NCBI GenBank assembly: GCA_903873775.1
Contig: CAIQPR010000046.1
Location: 1 to 56,994 of the forward strand
Direction of reading: 5' to 3'
DNA from: an uncultured Actinomycetes bacterium
GTDB lineage: Bacteria > Actinomycetota > Acidimicrobiia > Acidimicrobiales > RAAP-2
DNA length: 56,994 nucleotides
Shown here: positions 1 through 7,626 of the stretch, in pieces
Position numbering within the stretch: the stretch's first letter is position 1
How the letters are laid out: the number at the start of each line of letters is the position of its first letter
The notes under the pieces: model-generated
The model's database searches: none
What the model was told of the DNA's origin: nothing
The model's input: the letters and a program-made list of their open reading frames with translations, nothing else
Position numbers and translations under genes: made by a program

Positions 1-267
1 AACACGACATGCACGTATGCAGGTGGTTGCTCCATCGACGTGTACGGGGTCAACCTCGGAAACCCGAGTGACATCGTGCCGGTGTTCGGCGGTATCGTCG
101 CCGGCGAGGTCACGAACTTCAGCGAGACGAACGGTGTGGACGATGTCACGATCACTGTTCCCGAGACGTTGCCGACCCTGCTGGGTGGATACTTCATTCA
201 GCTGTACACCGACAACGGAGTGACCGCCGCGACGCCGACGGCCATCGAGACGTACACGTACTCGTAG
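1..267 (+). CDS. C-terminal end of a secreted or surface protein (partial)
   Basis: The reading frame is open from the first base of the window and ends at a TAG at 265-267, so this is the 3' end of a gene that starts outside the window. The visible residues are rich in Val, Thr, Gly and Asn with short beta-strand-like stretches (VPVFGGIVAGEV, VTITVPETLP) and end in Tyr-Ser. This looks like the last immunoglobulin-like or IPT/TIG-like domain of an exported protein. A GTG at 40 could in theory start a short protein, but no ribosome site precedes it and the frame runs through it. A strong hairpin follows the stop codon. The function is unknown. Confidence 0.6.
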   Translation, partial: NTTCTYAGGCSIDVYGVNLGNPSDIVPVFGGIVAGEVTNFSETNGVDDVTITVPETLPTLLGGYFIQLYTDNGVTAATPTAIETYTYS

Positions 268-280
268 CCATTGTGTCGTT

Positions 281-325
281 CAACACCACGACCCCCGGCG
301 CGTAGCGCCGGGGGTCGTGGTGTTG
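281..325. terminator. Perfect 20-bp hairpin, bidirectional terminator
   Basis: The arms 281-300 and 306-325 are exact reverse complements (20 of 20) around the 5-base loop CGTAG. The structure sits between two convergent genes, 14 bases after one stop codon and 13 bases from the other. There is no long T run, which is usual for high-GC Actinobacteria. It most likely ends transcription from both sides. Confidence 0.9.
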
Positions 326-337
326 ACGGACCTTGTT

Positions 338-1111
338 CTAGGCCTGACGCGAACCTCGTTCAATCACGGCCTCGGGGTCGAATCCCTCGTCGCGAAAATG
401 CGTCGACATCCAGGAACGGTTCCACTCACGCTCGCGGGCCCACGCGTCGTCACCACGAAGCCCGCCAATGACCTCGTAGACGCGTCGAAGCTCGCTCATC
501 GTGCGCGGATCGCGCTGTGCGACAGTGCGCGCCAACGTGGCGGCGCGCGAGAGAAGATCTTCGTGTGGAACCACTTCCGTGACCAGTCCCCACTGGTAGG
601 CGGTTGTTGCGTCTATGAGATCTCCCGTCAAGGACATCCGGCGGGCACGATCGATGCCGATGAGTTCCGGGAGTCGGATGCTCATGCCACCTCCCGGCAT
701 CACGCCGACCAGACCGTGCGTATCGGCGAAACGAGCATGGTCGGACGCGACGAGGAAGTCACAAGCCATGGCGAGTTCGAGTCCCCCGGTGATGGCGGGT
801 CCGTTGATCGCTCCAATAATCGGTGTGTCGTGGGAGGGGAGGAGACCTCGTCCAATCGCGCCGTCCTCACGTCGCAGCGACTTCGTCTGCGTGAGTTCGC
901 CCCGCAGATTCTTGAGATCAAAGCCGGCACAGAACGCGGGATCGGCACCAGTGAGAATCATGCAACGGACCTGCTCGTCCGCATCAAGCTCGGCGACCGC
1001 GCCGGCGAGATCTCCCATCAGTTGGGCGGAGAGGGCGTTGCGCTTGTCGGGTCGATTGAGCGTGATGGTGGCGATCGCTTCGTCACGGTGGATGAGCAAG
1101 TGGTCGGTCAT
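338..1111 (-). CDS. Enoyl-CoA hydratase/isomerase (crotonase) family protein
   Basis: The 257-residue protein has the normal length of a soluble crotonase. The family start (ATITLNRPDKRNAL) is followed by the CoA and oxyanion-hole strand (FCAGFDLKNL, about 60-69) and the second oxyanion segment (NGPAITGGLELAMACD, about 103-118). Crotonases add water to, or isomerise, acyl-CoA substrates in fatty-acid and amino-acid breakdown. Aligned by eye with rat crotonase, the first catalytic Glu is kept (Glu112) but the second is His132 (segment FADTHGLVGVMPGG). The protein may therefore catalyse isomerisation or hydrolysis rather than classical hydration. It stands alone and converges on the preceding gene across a strong hairpin. 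The ATG follows GAGAGTCCC and a fair ribosome site (AGGAG). Confidence 0.88.
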   Translation of the reverse strand: MTDHLLIHRDEAIATITLNRPDKRNALSAQLMGDLAGAVAELDADEQVRCMILTGADPAFCAGFDLKNLRGELTQTKSLRREDGAIGRGLLPSHDTPIIGAINGPAITGGLELAMACDFLVASDHARFADTHGLVGVMPGGGMSIRLPELIGIDRARRMSLTGDLIDATTAYQWGLVTEVVPHEDLLSRAATLARTVAQRDPRTMSELRRVYEVIGGLRGDDAWAREREWNRSWMSTHFRDEGFDPEAVIERGSRQA

Positions 1112-1250
1112 GGGACTCTCCTGAGATGACGCTGGGCCAGTGGCGTCAATCTACGACGTCGAGCGCCCAGCGGCCGGATTCGTATGACCGTGATGTCAAA
1201 ACGGTGGCAAACTGGCCGCGTCGCGTACGGCGACCATCGGGGGGTGAAGC

Positions 1251-3173
1251 ATGACGTCAGGACTCAACGCGGAGCGAAAAGACGCGACGCCGCACACGGC
1301 ATCACTCAATGCGTCCCACGCAGCCTCGCTCCCACTGCACGATCATTCAGATTTTGAAGAAGCCCAACGCGGATTGATCGCCGAGGCGACGACTCGACAA
1401 ATCACGGGTCGATTCGGCCACGCCGTGTGGGACCTGGATGGCTTCGCGTTTGAGACGGGCGACGCACCTGACACCGTCAATCCATCTCTGTGGCGTCAGG
1501 CCCAATTGAACAACATTGCCGGACTCTTCGAAGTTGTGCCCGGCATCGTTCAAGTCCGCGGGCTCGACATCTCGAACATCACCTTCATCGCTGGCGAATC
1601 GGGCTGGATCATCATCGATCCGCTCACCTCCGAGGAGACGGCCGCCGCCGCCCTGGCGCTGGTGAGTGAGCATTTGGGCAACAAGCCGGTGGCCGCCGTG
1701 ATTTACACCCACTCACACACCGATCATTTTGGCGGCATTCACGGAGTCGTCTCCACAGAAGATGTTGCAGCCGGGAAAGTCGACATCATCGCGCCGGCCG
1801 GTTTTCTCGAAGCGGCCGTGAGTGAGAACGTCTTGGCCGGGACGGTCATGCTGCGGCGCGCGACGTACATGTACGGCGTTCTGCTGCCGCGTGATCCTCA
1901 AGGCCACGTAGATACGGGCCTCGGAAAGGGACTGCCCGCCCTCCCGTCGGTCGGGTTGCTGGCCCCCACGGTGGACATTGAAACGACCGGTACGGAACTC
2001 GTCATTGACGGGGTCCGCATGATCTTCCAGATCACGCCCGGCACCGAGGCTCCCGCCGAGATGAATATCTTCTTCCCGGATTTTCGCGCGTTGTGCATGG
2101 CGGAAAATTGCACCGCCAACATCCACAACATCTACACGTTGCGCGGGGCGCAGGTCCGCGACTCCCTTGGATGGTCGAAGTACATCGACCAGTCGATCGA
2201 ACTGTACGGCGAGCACACCGATGTCGTGTTCGCGTCCCACCACTGGCCGCGATTTGGACGTGAACACGCTCTGTCGTATCTCGCCTCGCAGCGCGACGCG
2301 TATCGCTACGTCCACGACCAGACGTTGCGTCTCGCGAATCACGGTCTCACGATGAATGAGATCGCCGAAGAGTTGTCGCTGCCGTCGGCTCTCGGCGACG
2401 AGTTCTTCAATCGTGGGTACTACGGAACGGTCAATCACAATTCCAAGGCCGTCTACCAGCGCTACCTCGGCTGGTTCGACGGAAATCCTGCGCACCTCCA
2501 CCCGCACCCCCCGGTGGCCGCCGGCCAGCGGTACGTGGAGTTCATGGGAGGAGCGCGAGCGCTCCTCGACAAAGCTCGTACGAGCTTCGAACAAGGTGAC
2601 TACCGGTGGGTGGTCGAAGTCGTCAATCACCTCGTTTTTGCCGACCCGTCGAATACCGAAGCGCGCTTCCTCCAGGCGGACGCCCTTGAACAATTGAGTT
2701 ATCAGGCGGAGTCGGGGCCGTGGCGCGACTTCTATCTCACGGGTGCACAGGAGCTTCGCAGCAACGGCACGATGTTGGCGGGCGCCAAAGGCAACGCGTT
2801 GAGTCCCGAGTTCGTTCGCGCGATGACGACCGAGATGCTGGTCGATCTCATGGGAGTGCGACTCAATGGACCCGTGGCCGCCCGTGATCTCCTGCACATC
2901 GACGTCGTCATCACGGATCACGGTGACGCCCTCTTCGCGTTGTCGCTTCGTTATGGTGTCATTCACGCGGTCAGCGGGCGGGGCCATGCGCATCCCGCCG
3001 CCACAGTGCGGTGCACGCACGAGGGCTTCGCCGCGCTCGCGTCCGGAAATTTGACGCTCGAGGACGTGGAGACGTCCGGCGCGGTGCAAATTGAGGGTGA
3101 TCGATCGGCCGTCGAGACGCTCCTCCGTCGGCTCGACGATTTCGAGTTTGGATTCGAGGTTGTTCTCCCGTGA
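1251..3173 (+). CDS. SdsA1/BDS1-type alkyl (aryl) sulfatase, metallo-beta-lactamase fold
   Basis: The 640-residue protein has the length and order of SdsA1-type alkylsulfatases. An N-terminal metallo-beta-lactamase domain carries the zinc motif THSHTDH at residues 153-159, followed by FGG, and a second metal region (MAENCTANIHNIY, ASHHWPRFG) lies further on. Next come a helical dimerisation domain (about 360-520) and a C-terminal SCP2-like domain that would bind the alkyl chain. The family hydrolyses primary or secondary alkyl sulfates to alcohol and sulfate. No signal peptide is visible, so it should act in the cytoplasm. The ATG follows GGGGGGTGAAGC. The stop overlaps the next start by four bases (GTGA), so it is probably co-translated with the hydroxyacid oxidase. 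The true substrate is unknown. Confidence 0.9.
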   Translation: MTSGLNAERKDATPHTASLNASHAASLPLHDHSDFEEAQRGLIAEATTRQITGRFGHAVWDLDGFAFETGDAPDTVNPSLWRQAQLNNIAGLFEVVPGIVQVRGLDISNITFIAGESGWIIIDPLTSEETAAAALALVSEHLGNKPVAAVIYTHSHTDHFGGIHGVVSTEDVAAGKVDIIAPAGFLEAAVSENVLAGTVMLRRATYMYGVLLPRDPQGHVDTGLGKGLPALPSVGLLAPTVDIETTGTELVIDGVRMIFQITPGTEAPAEMNIFFPDFRALCMAENCTANIHNIYTLRGAQVRDSLGWSKYIDQSIELYGEHTDVVFASHHWPRFGREHALSYLASQRDAYRYVHDQTLRLANHGLTMNEIAEELSLPSALGDEFFNRGYYGTVNHNSKAVYQRYLGWFDGNPAHLHPHPPVAAGQRYVEFMGGARALLDKARTSFEQGDYRWVVEVVNHLVFADPSNTEARFLQADALEQLSYQAESGPWRDFYLTGAQELRSNGTMLAGAKGNALSPEFVRAMTTEMLVDLMGVRLNGPVAARDLLHIDVVITDHGDALFALSLRYGVIHAVSGRGHAHPAATVRCTHEGFAALASGNLTLEDVETSGAVQIEGDRSAVETLLRRLDDFEFGFEVVLP

Positions 3174-4369
3174 AGAGGTTCACTGGTGCGCTGACGTCGG
3201 ACCGGACCAATGCGCTGGCCCTGCAGACGGTGGCGGACGCCGTGCGGATGGCTCGTCGACGACTCCCTCGACCGGTGTTCGACTACATCGACGGCGGAGC
3301 CGGCGCGGAAGTGACGATGGCGCAGAATCTCGCGGATTTCAACGCCGTGCGATTCGCCCCCAAGTTCGGCACGACGGTCGGCGTCGAGCGTCGGGAAATT
3401 GCGACCAACGTCCTGGGTCAACAGATCTCGATGCCGGTGCTGGTCGGCCCCGTCGGCTTCACTCGCTCGATGCATCCCGATGGTGACGTCGGTGGACGTG
3501 TGGCCGCCGCGGCGGCGGGCACGGTCTTTGTCCACAGTTCGATGTCGGGGCACAGCATCACCGAGGTGGCCAATGCGGCCACGGGAGCGCCGTACTGGTT
3601 CCAGTTGTACTTCCTCGGAGGGCGTCAAGGAGCCGAGCAATTGGTGGCGCGCGCCTCTCACGCGAACGCTGACGCGCTCGTCGTGACCCTCGATACACCC
3701 GTGCCCGGAAATCGTGAGCGCGACCTGCAGTACGGAGCAGCCCTACCGATTCGGATCAATCGGAAGACCATGCGCCGCATGGCCCCCTACGTGGCGGGCC
3801 ACCCTCGGTGGCTCTACAACACCGCGCGCGACCACTTCACTCTTAACTTGGCGAATGCTGTCGGTCTCACGAAAGATGGATCGCCGCTCTCGGAAGATGA
3901 AACACTCCTGCACTGGATTGTGGAGCCTCCGACGTGGGACGACATTGCCTGGATCCGAGAACAGTGGACGAAACCGCTGATCGTCAAGGGCATTGTGACC
4001 GGCGACGACGCTCGACGGGCCGTCGATCTGGGGGCCGACGCGGTCATTGCGTCGAATCACGGAGGTCGTCAACTGGATCAGGTCGCCAGCTCACTCAGTG
4101 CTCTTGCTGACGTACGCCGCGCCGTCGGTGACGAGTGCGTGGTGATGGTGGACGGTGGGATTCGTCGCGGTTCCGACGTCGTCGCGGCGCTCTGCCTCGG
4201 TGCGGACGCGACGCTCCTCGGTCGCGCGTGGGTCTACGGACTCGCCGCGGCCGGCACGTCCGGCGTGACGCGCGTGCTCGACATCGTCAAGGCCGACATC
4301 ATCCGTACCATGCAACTACTCGGGGCCCGCACACTGCCCGAGCTGCGGGGTCACTTCACGACCCCGTGA
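3170..4369 (+). CDS. FMN-dependent 2-hydroxyacid oxidase/dehydrogenase (LldD/glycolate oxidase family)
   Basis: This 399-residue TIM-barrel flavoprotein has the family landmarks: an N-terminal PRPVFDYIDGGAGAE, the FMN-binding VLVGPVGFTRSMHPDGD, VTLDTPVPGNRERD, the Lys in LIVKGIVTGDDA, the active-site SNHGGRQLD with catalytic His297, and the phosphate-binding DGGIRRGSDV and LLGRAWVYG. Members oxidise (S)-2-hydroxy acids such as lactate, glycolate or mandelate to 2-oxo acids. The GTG start lies inside the end of the sulfatase gene (GTGA overlap), which is good evidence for coupled translation. A sulfated hydroxy acid or hydroxylated chain could link the two reactions, but that is inference. Confidence 0.9.
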   Translation: MKRFTGALTSDRTNALALQTVADAVRMARRRLPRPVFDYIDGGAGAEVTMAQNLADFNAVRFAPKFGTTVGVERREIATNVLGQQISMPVLVGPVGFTRSMHPDGDVGGRVAAAAAGTVFVHSSMSGHSITEVANAATGAPYWFQLYFLGGRQGAEQLVARASHANADALVVTLDTPVPGNRERDLQYGAALPIRINRKTMRRMAPYVAGHPRWLYNTARDHFTLNLANAVGLTKDGSPLSEDETLLHWIVEPPTWDDIAWIREQWTKPLIVKGIVTGDDARRAVDLGADAVIASNHGGRQLDQVASSLSALADVRRAVGDECVVMVDGGIRRGSDVVAALCLGADATLLGRAWVYGLAAAGTSGVTRVLDIVKADIIRTMQLLGARTLPELRGHFTTP

Positions 4370-4383
4370 GGTCGGGGCGCAGG

Positions 4384-5298
4384 TCAGTACCCAAGTTCTC
4401 GGTCGATCACGCCCACGAGAGGTTGACCGGCGAGGTATCGCTCGAGGTTGTCCGCGAAGATGTCAATGGCTCCCGAAAAAAAGGGCGTACCCGTCCACGA
4501 TGAGTGCGGCGTCAGAAAGACCCGGGGATGCTCGTAGAGCCAATGGCCCGCCGGCAGGGGCTCGGGATCCGTGACGTCGAGTGAGGCGCGAGCGACTCGT
4601 CCGTCGTCCAGAGCCCGACGTAGCGCGTCCTGGTCAATGATCGCTCCTCGGGCAATGTTGACGACGTGAAGCCCGGGCGTGACCTTGGTGAATCGCTCGT
4701 CGTTGAGCAGATGGTGGGTCTCGGGTGTGAGGGGAGCGCAGACCACGAGGTGGTGCGCGGGAGCGAGGAGCTCGTCGACACTCTCGACCAGTTGGACCCC
4801 GTCGACGACGCCGTGGGACGCGTGTCGTCGGGTCGCGAGGATCTTCATGTCGAAGGCCGCGGCGAGTCGTGCCACGCGCTGGGCGATGCCGCCGAAGCCA
4901 ATGAGCGACAAGGTTTGACCGTGCAGGGCCGTTGTTCGTTGGTAGTTCCAGCGTTCAGGCGCTTCGCGCAGCCAATTCGCCGGAAAATCTCGGGAACAAG
5001 CCAGGAGCGCGGACATCACGTACTCGGAAATAGGAATTGCTCCGGCGCCCTTCGCGGCCGTCACGGTCTGTGCCCGCAAGGAGTCCGGTGGCGCATGATC
5101 GATACCGGTGAAGGGGAGCTGCACCCATTTCACACCTCGATCAACGACGGTGGCAGTGTGCGGACCAATGCCGCCGAAGAGGATGTCACCCGTCACGTCC
5201 TCTCCGCAGTCAGTGGAGATATCGATGAACGTGACGTCGGGAAAGCGTTCTGCCAATAGGGGGATGGCGTGGGGCACTTCGGTCAGCACCGTTGTCAC
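4384..5298 (-). CDS. D-isomer-specific 2-hydroxyacid dehydrogenase (glyoxylate/hydroxypyruvate reductase-like)
   Basis: The protein has about 304 residues. The nucleotide-binding domain carries LIGFGGIAQRVA followed by an Arg-rich ATRRH, which suggests NADPH use. The catalytic set is complete when counted from the upstream GTG at 5304: Arg219 in NIARGAIID, Glu248 in DPEPLP and His267 in TPHSSW. The family reduces 2-oxo acids such as glyoxylate or hydroxypyruvate, or runs in reverse. The ribosome site AAGGAGG ends at 5304, so the best-spaced start is the GTG at 5298 (five bases); an ATG at 5301 and a GTG at 5304 are also in frame. It is divergent from the dehydrogenase and glycerate kinase genes, which supports a role in glycolate/glycerate-type metabolism. 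Confidence 0.87.
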   Translation of the reverse strand: MTTVLTEVPHAIPLLAERFPDVTFIDISTDCGEDVTGDILFGGIGPHTATVVDRGVKWVQLPFTGIDHAPPDSLRAQTVTAAKGAGAIPISEYVMSALLACSRDFPANWLREAPERWNYQRTTALHGQTLSLIGFGGIAQRVARLAAAFDMKILATRRHASHGVVDGVQLVESVDELLAPAHHLVVCAPLTPETHHLLNDERFTKVTPGLHVVNIARGAIIDQDALRRALDDGRVARASLDVTDPEPLPAGHWLYEHPRVFLTPHSSWTGTPFFSGAIDIFADNLERYLAGQPLVGVIDRELGY

Positions 5299-5384
5299 CA
5301 TCACCTCCTTCGTGTGGTCTCAGTCTACGAACATGGCACTATGGAGGGACCAATGTGCTGGGCCAACGTGAAAGTGTCAGACGA

Positions 5385-6467
5385 ATGAGTGAACGCATTT
5401 CGTTAGTGGTGTGCGACGGTGACGAGACGGGCCAGGAGCTGCTCGACGAGGCATTGCGCGTCTTCGCGCCGGGTGTTCTCCCGGTCGATATCGATCTCAT
5501 CCGATTCGATCTCTCCTTGCCCGAGCGTCAGCGAACGCAGAACGGCGTTGTTCACGAAGCCGCCGCCGCGATGGTGGACACGGGACTCGGCTTGAAGGCG
5601 GCGACCATTACGCCGACCGAAATTGGTTCCGTCGGTTCTCCGAACCGCATCCTGCGTGAAGGAGTTGGGGGATCGGTCATCGTGCGCACGGGCCGGCGCA
5701 TCCCCGGCGTCATTCCGATCGTTCCCGTGGTCAATCCCATCGTGGTTGTGCGCATGGCCGTGGGCGACGCCTACGGTGCGGCCGAAGGTCGCGAGGGAGC
5801 GCCGGACACCGTCGGCGAGTCCGCGTGGCGGACGGAACGCATTGACCGAGGGACATGTCGGGCGGTCGCCGAGTATTCGTTTCGCACCGCCCATCACATC
5901 GGCGGGTGCGTCTACGGCGGCCCCAAATGGACCGTCTCTCCGGTCTACGAGGGCATGCTCAAGGAAGAAATGGATGCGGCGAGCGCTCGCCACCCGGACG
6001 TTCCCTATCGCCCCACTCTCATCGACGCCGCGTACGCGGGACTGTTGACCGAAGGCGACGATCAAACTCTGGTGATTCCGGCACTCAATCGAGATGGCGA
6101 CTGCCTGAGTGACCTCGTCCTCGCCATGTTTGGATCGATCGCGGGAGCGGAATCTGTGTTGCTGAGTCTGGATGATGACTTGCAGCCGAAGGTGGCAATG
6201 GCCGAGGCTCCCCACGGGACGGCGCCATCACTCATGGGCAAGAACGTCGCGAATCCCATGGCCATGCTGCTGGCGTGCGCCGCGGCGATGGATCACGCCG
6301 CCATGCGCGGCCACGCGGGTGCCGCAGAGGCGGCGACCGCGATCCGACAGGCGACGCTCGGCGCAGCCGCGGACGGGATTCGCACCTTCGACCTCGGTGG
6401 CGGCGCGACGACATCGGGGGTGGTTGACGAAGTGATTCGTCGACTCACCGGCACTGTCCACGATTGA
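5385..6467 (+). CDS. Isocitrate/isopropylmalate/tartrate dehydrogenase family protein
   Basis: The 360-residue protein follows the beta-decarboxylating dehydrogenase pattern. GDETGQELLDEAL replaces the usual GDGIGPE start, then TPTEIGSVGSPNRILRE, a substrate loop VRTGRRIPGVIPI in place of the usual ANLRP, VVVRMAVGDAYGAAEG, EYSFRTAHH, the acidic metal region LIDAAYAG and LNRDGDCLSDLV, and the cofactor loop APHGTAPSLMGKNVANP. The altered substrate loop argues against plain isocitrate or isopropylmalate. The next gene, one base away, encodes glycerate 2-kinase, and tartrate dehydrogenase/decarboxylase of this family makes D-glycerate, so a tartrate-like substrate is plausible. I chose the ATG at 5385, where family similarity begins; the frame is open from 5292. 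Confidence 0.78.
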   Translation: MSERISLVVCDGDETGQELLDEALRVFAPGVLPVDIDLIRFDLSLPERQRTQNGVVHEAAAAMVDTGLGLKAATITPTEIGSVGSPNRILREGVGGSVIVRTGRRIPGVIPIVPVVNPIVVVRMAVGDAYGAAEGREGAPDTVGESAWRTERIDRGTCRAVAEYSFRTAHHIGGCVYGGPKWTVSPVYEGMLKEEMDAASARHPDVPYRPTLIDAAYAGLLTEGDDQTLVIPALNRDGDCLSDLVLAMFGSIAGAESVLLSLDDDLQPKVAMAEAPHGTAPSLMGKNVANPMAMLLACAAAMDHAAMRGHAGAAEAATAIRQATLGAAADGIRTFDLGGGATTSGVVDEVIRRLTGTVHD

Positions 6468-6468
6468 C

Positions 6469-7500
6469 GTGTCGGCCGGGCGACCTGTTGTCCTCGTCGC
6501 GCCGGATAAATTCCGCTCCACCGCGACCGCGTGGGAACTCACGCGAGCGGTCGAGAACCGACTGGTCGGCGTGGCCGAGGTCGACGCCCTGCCTCTCTCG
6601 GACGGTGGTGAAGGTTTTCTCGACGCGATGGGCGGAACATCGATCATGGTGCGCGCACGCGATCCACGGGGCCGATGGCGGAGTGTGGAAGCTCGTGTTG
6701 TGCAGAGTGGCTCGGGGCGCCTCGGCGTTCTCGAGAGTGCCCGCATCATTGGTCGCGATGGGTGGACACCCGCATCCTCCTTCGAGGCAGTCACCGCGTC
6801 GAGCGCCGGCGTCGCGGACGCCATTTATGACCTAGCGCAGCACGGCGTCGACGAGATTCTTCTCGGGACCGGCGGATCCGCCACTTCCGACGGCGGCCAA
6901 GGTCTCTACGACGTTCTCCGTGAGAGAGGAGGTCTCCCCGTGCCGTTGACGGTTGCCACCGATATTCGCGCGACGTATCACCACGCGTGCGACTACGCCG
7001 CGCAAAAGGGCGTGGCGGAGAGTGACCTGCCACTCGTGGCCCGGAATCTCGAGCTCGCGGCCGCGCGTTTTGAACGAGACACCGGCGTCGACGTGACCCT
7101 GGTGGAGCGAACGGGTTCGGCCGGAGGAATCGCGGGGGCTCTCTTCGCCTGCGGGGCCGCACTCGAAGGTGGATTTGAGCGCGTGGCGTCCCATGCTGGC
7201 TTGCGTGATCGTGTTCGTCGCGCGGACGTGGTGGTCACCGGCGAAGGACGCCTCGATGAGGGAAGCCTCGACGGCAAAGTGGTGGGCAGTCTGTTGTCTC
7301 TCTGCGATGGGCCCGTACTTGTGATCTGCGGGAGCATCGACGCCGTGATCGCTCAACGACTCGAACGTGAGTATCCCGTCGCTGTCTGCGTGTCGATGAC
7401 GGACCGAGTGGGAGTCGCCTCGTTGTCGCAGGCGTCGTCGTCCTTCGCTGAGGTGGTCGCGACGGAGTTGCGGTCGCTCGGGTTTGTCACAGATTTGTAA
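6469..7500 (+). CDS. Glycerate 2-kinase (GarK/GlxK family)
   Basis: This protein of 343 residues is a little shorter than the typical 370-380. It has the start VLVAPDKFRSTATAWELTRAVE, then LPLSDGGEGFLDAM, the GTGGSATSDGGQG loop, a segment equivalent to GAAGGIAGAL (TGSAGGIAGAL) and the C-terminal VVTGEGRLDEGSLDGKV. The family phosphorylates D-glycerate, giving 2-phosphoglycerate for lower glycolysis. The GTG start is one base after the preceding stop, so the two genes form an operon. With the 2-hydroxyacid dehydrogenase next door this makes a likely route from glyoxylate, hydroxypyruvate or tartrate to glycolysis. An inverted repeat spans its stop codon. Confidence 0.9.
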   Translation: MSAGRPVVLVAPDKFRSTATAWELTRAVENRLVGVAEVDALPLSDGGEGFLDAMGGTSIMVRARDPRGRWRSVEARVVQSGSGRLGVLESARIIGRDGWTPASSFEAVTASSAGVADAIYDLAQHGVDEILLGTGGSATSDGGQGLYDVLRERGGLPVPLTVATDIRATYHHACDYAAQKGVAESDLPLVARNLELAAARFERDTGVDVTLVERTGSAGGIAGALFACGAALEGGFERVASHAGLRDRVRRADVVVTGEGRLDEGSLDGKVVGSLLSLCDGPVLVICGSIDAVIAQRLEREYPVAVCVSMTDRVGVASLSQASSSFAEVVATELRSLGFVTDL

Positions 7501-7511
7501 TGAATCTGTGA
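7487..7511 (+). terminator. 9-bp dyad across the glycerate kinase stop codon
   Basis: TCACAGATT (7487-7495) and AATCTGTGA (7503-7511) are exact reverse complements around TGTAATG, which contains the TAA stop. It could be a short terminator of the kinase operon or an operator for the downstream gene. No T run follows. Confidence 0.5.
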
Positions 7512-7626
7512 GGCTCGCGGGCGTCGGACAACGAAAATGTAAAGGAACGCACTGATAGCGTTACTTCTCAGCGTTGACGTGTGCGAGACGCCTCGATCGC
7601 CGGAGAAATCCCCAAAGGAGCGGGTT

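Noticed and set aside
1713..3089. Long minus-strand open frame of 458 codons
   Set aside because: It is the antisense shadow of the sulfatase gene. Its translation is rich in Arg, His and Val with no family pattern, while the plus strand carries a clear enzyme.
5292..5384. Upstream extension of the IDH-family gene
   Set aside because: The extra 31 residues overlap the divergent gene's start and show no family similarity; the ATG at 5385 is where the enzyme begins.
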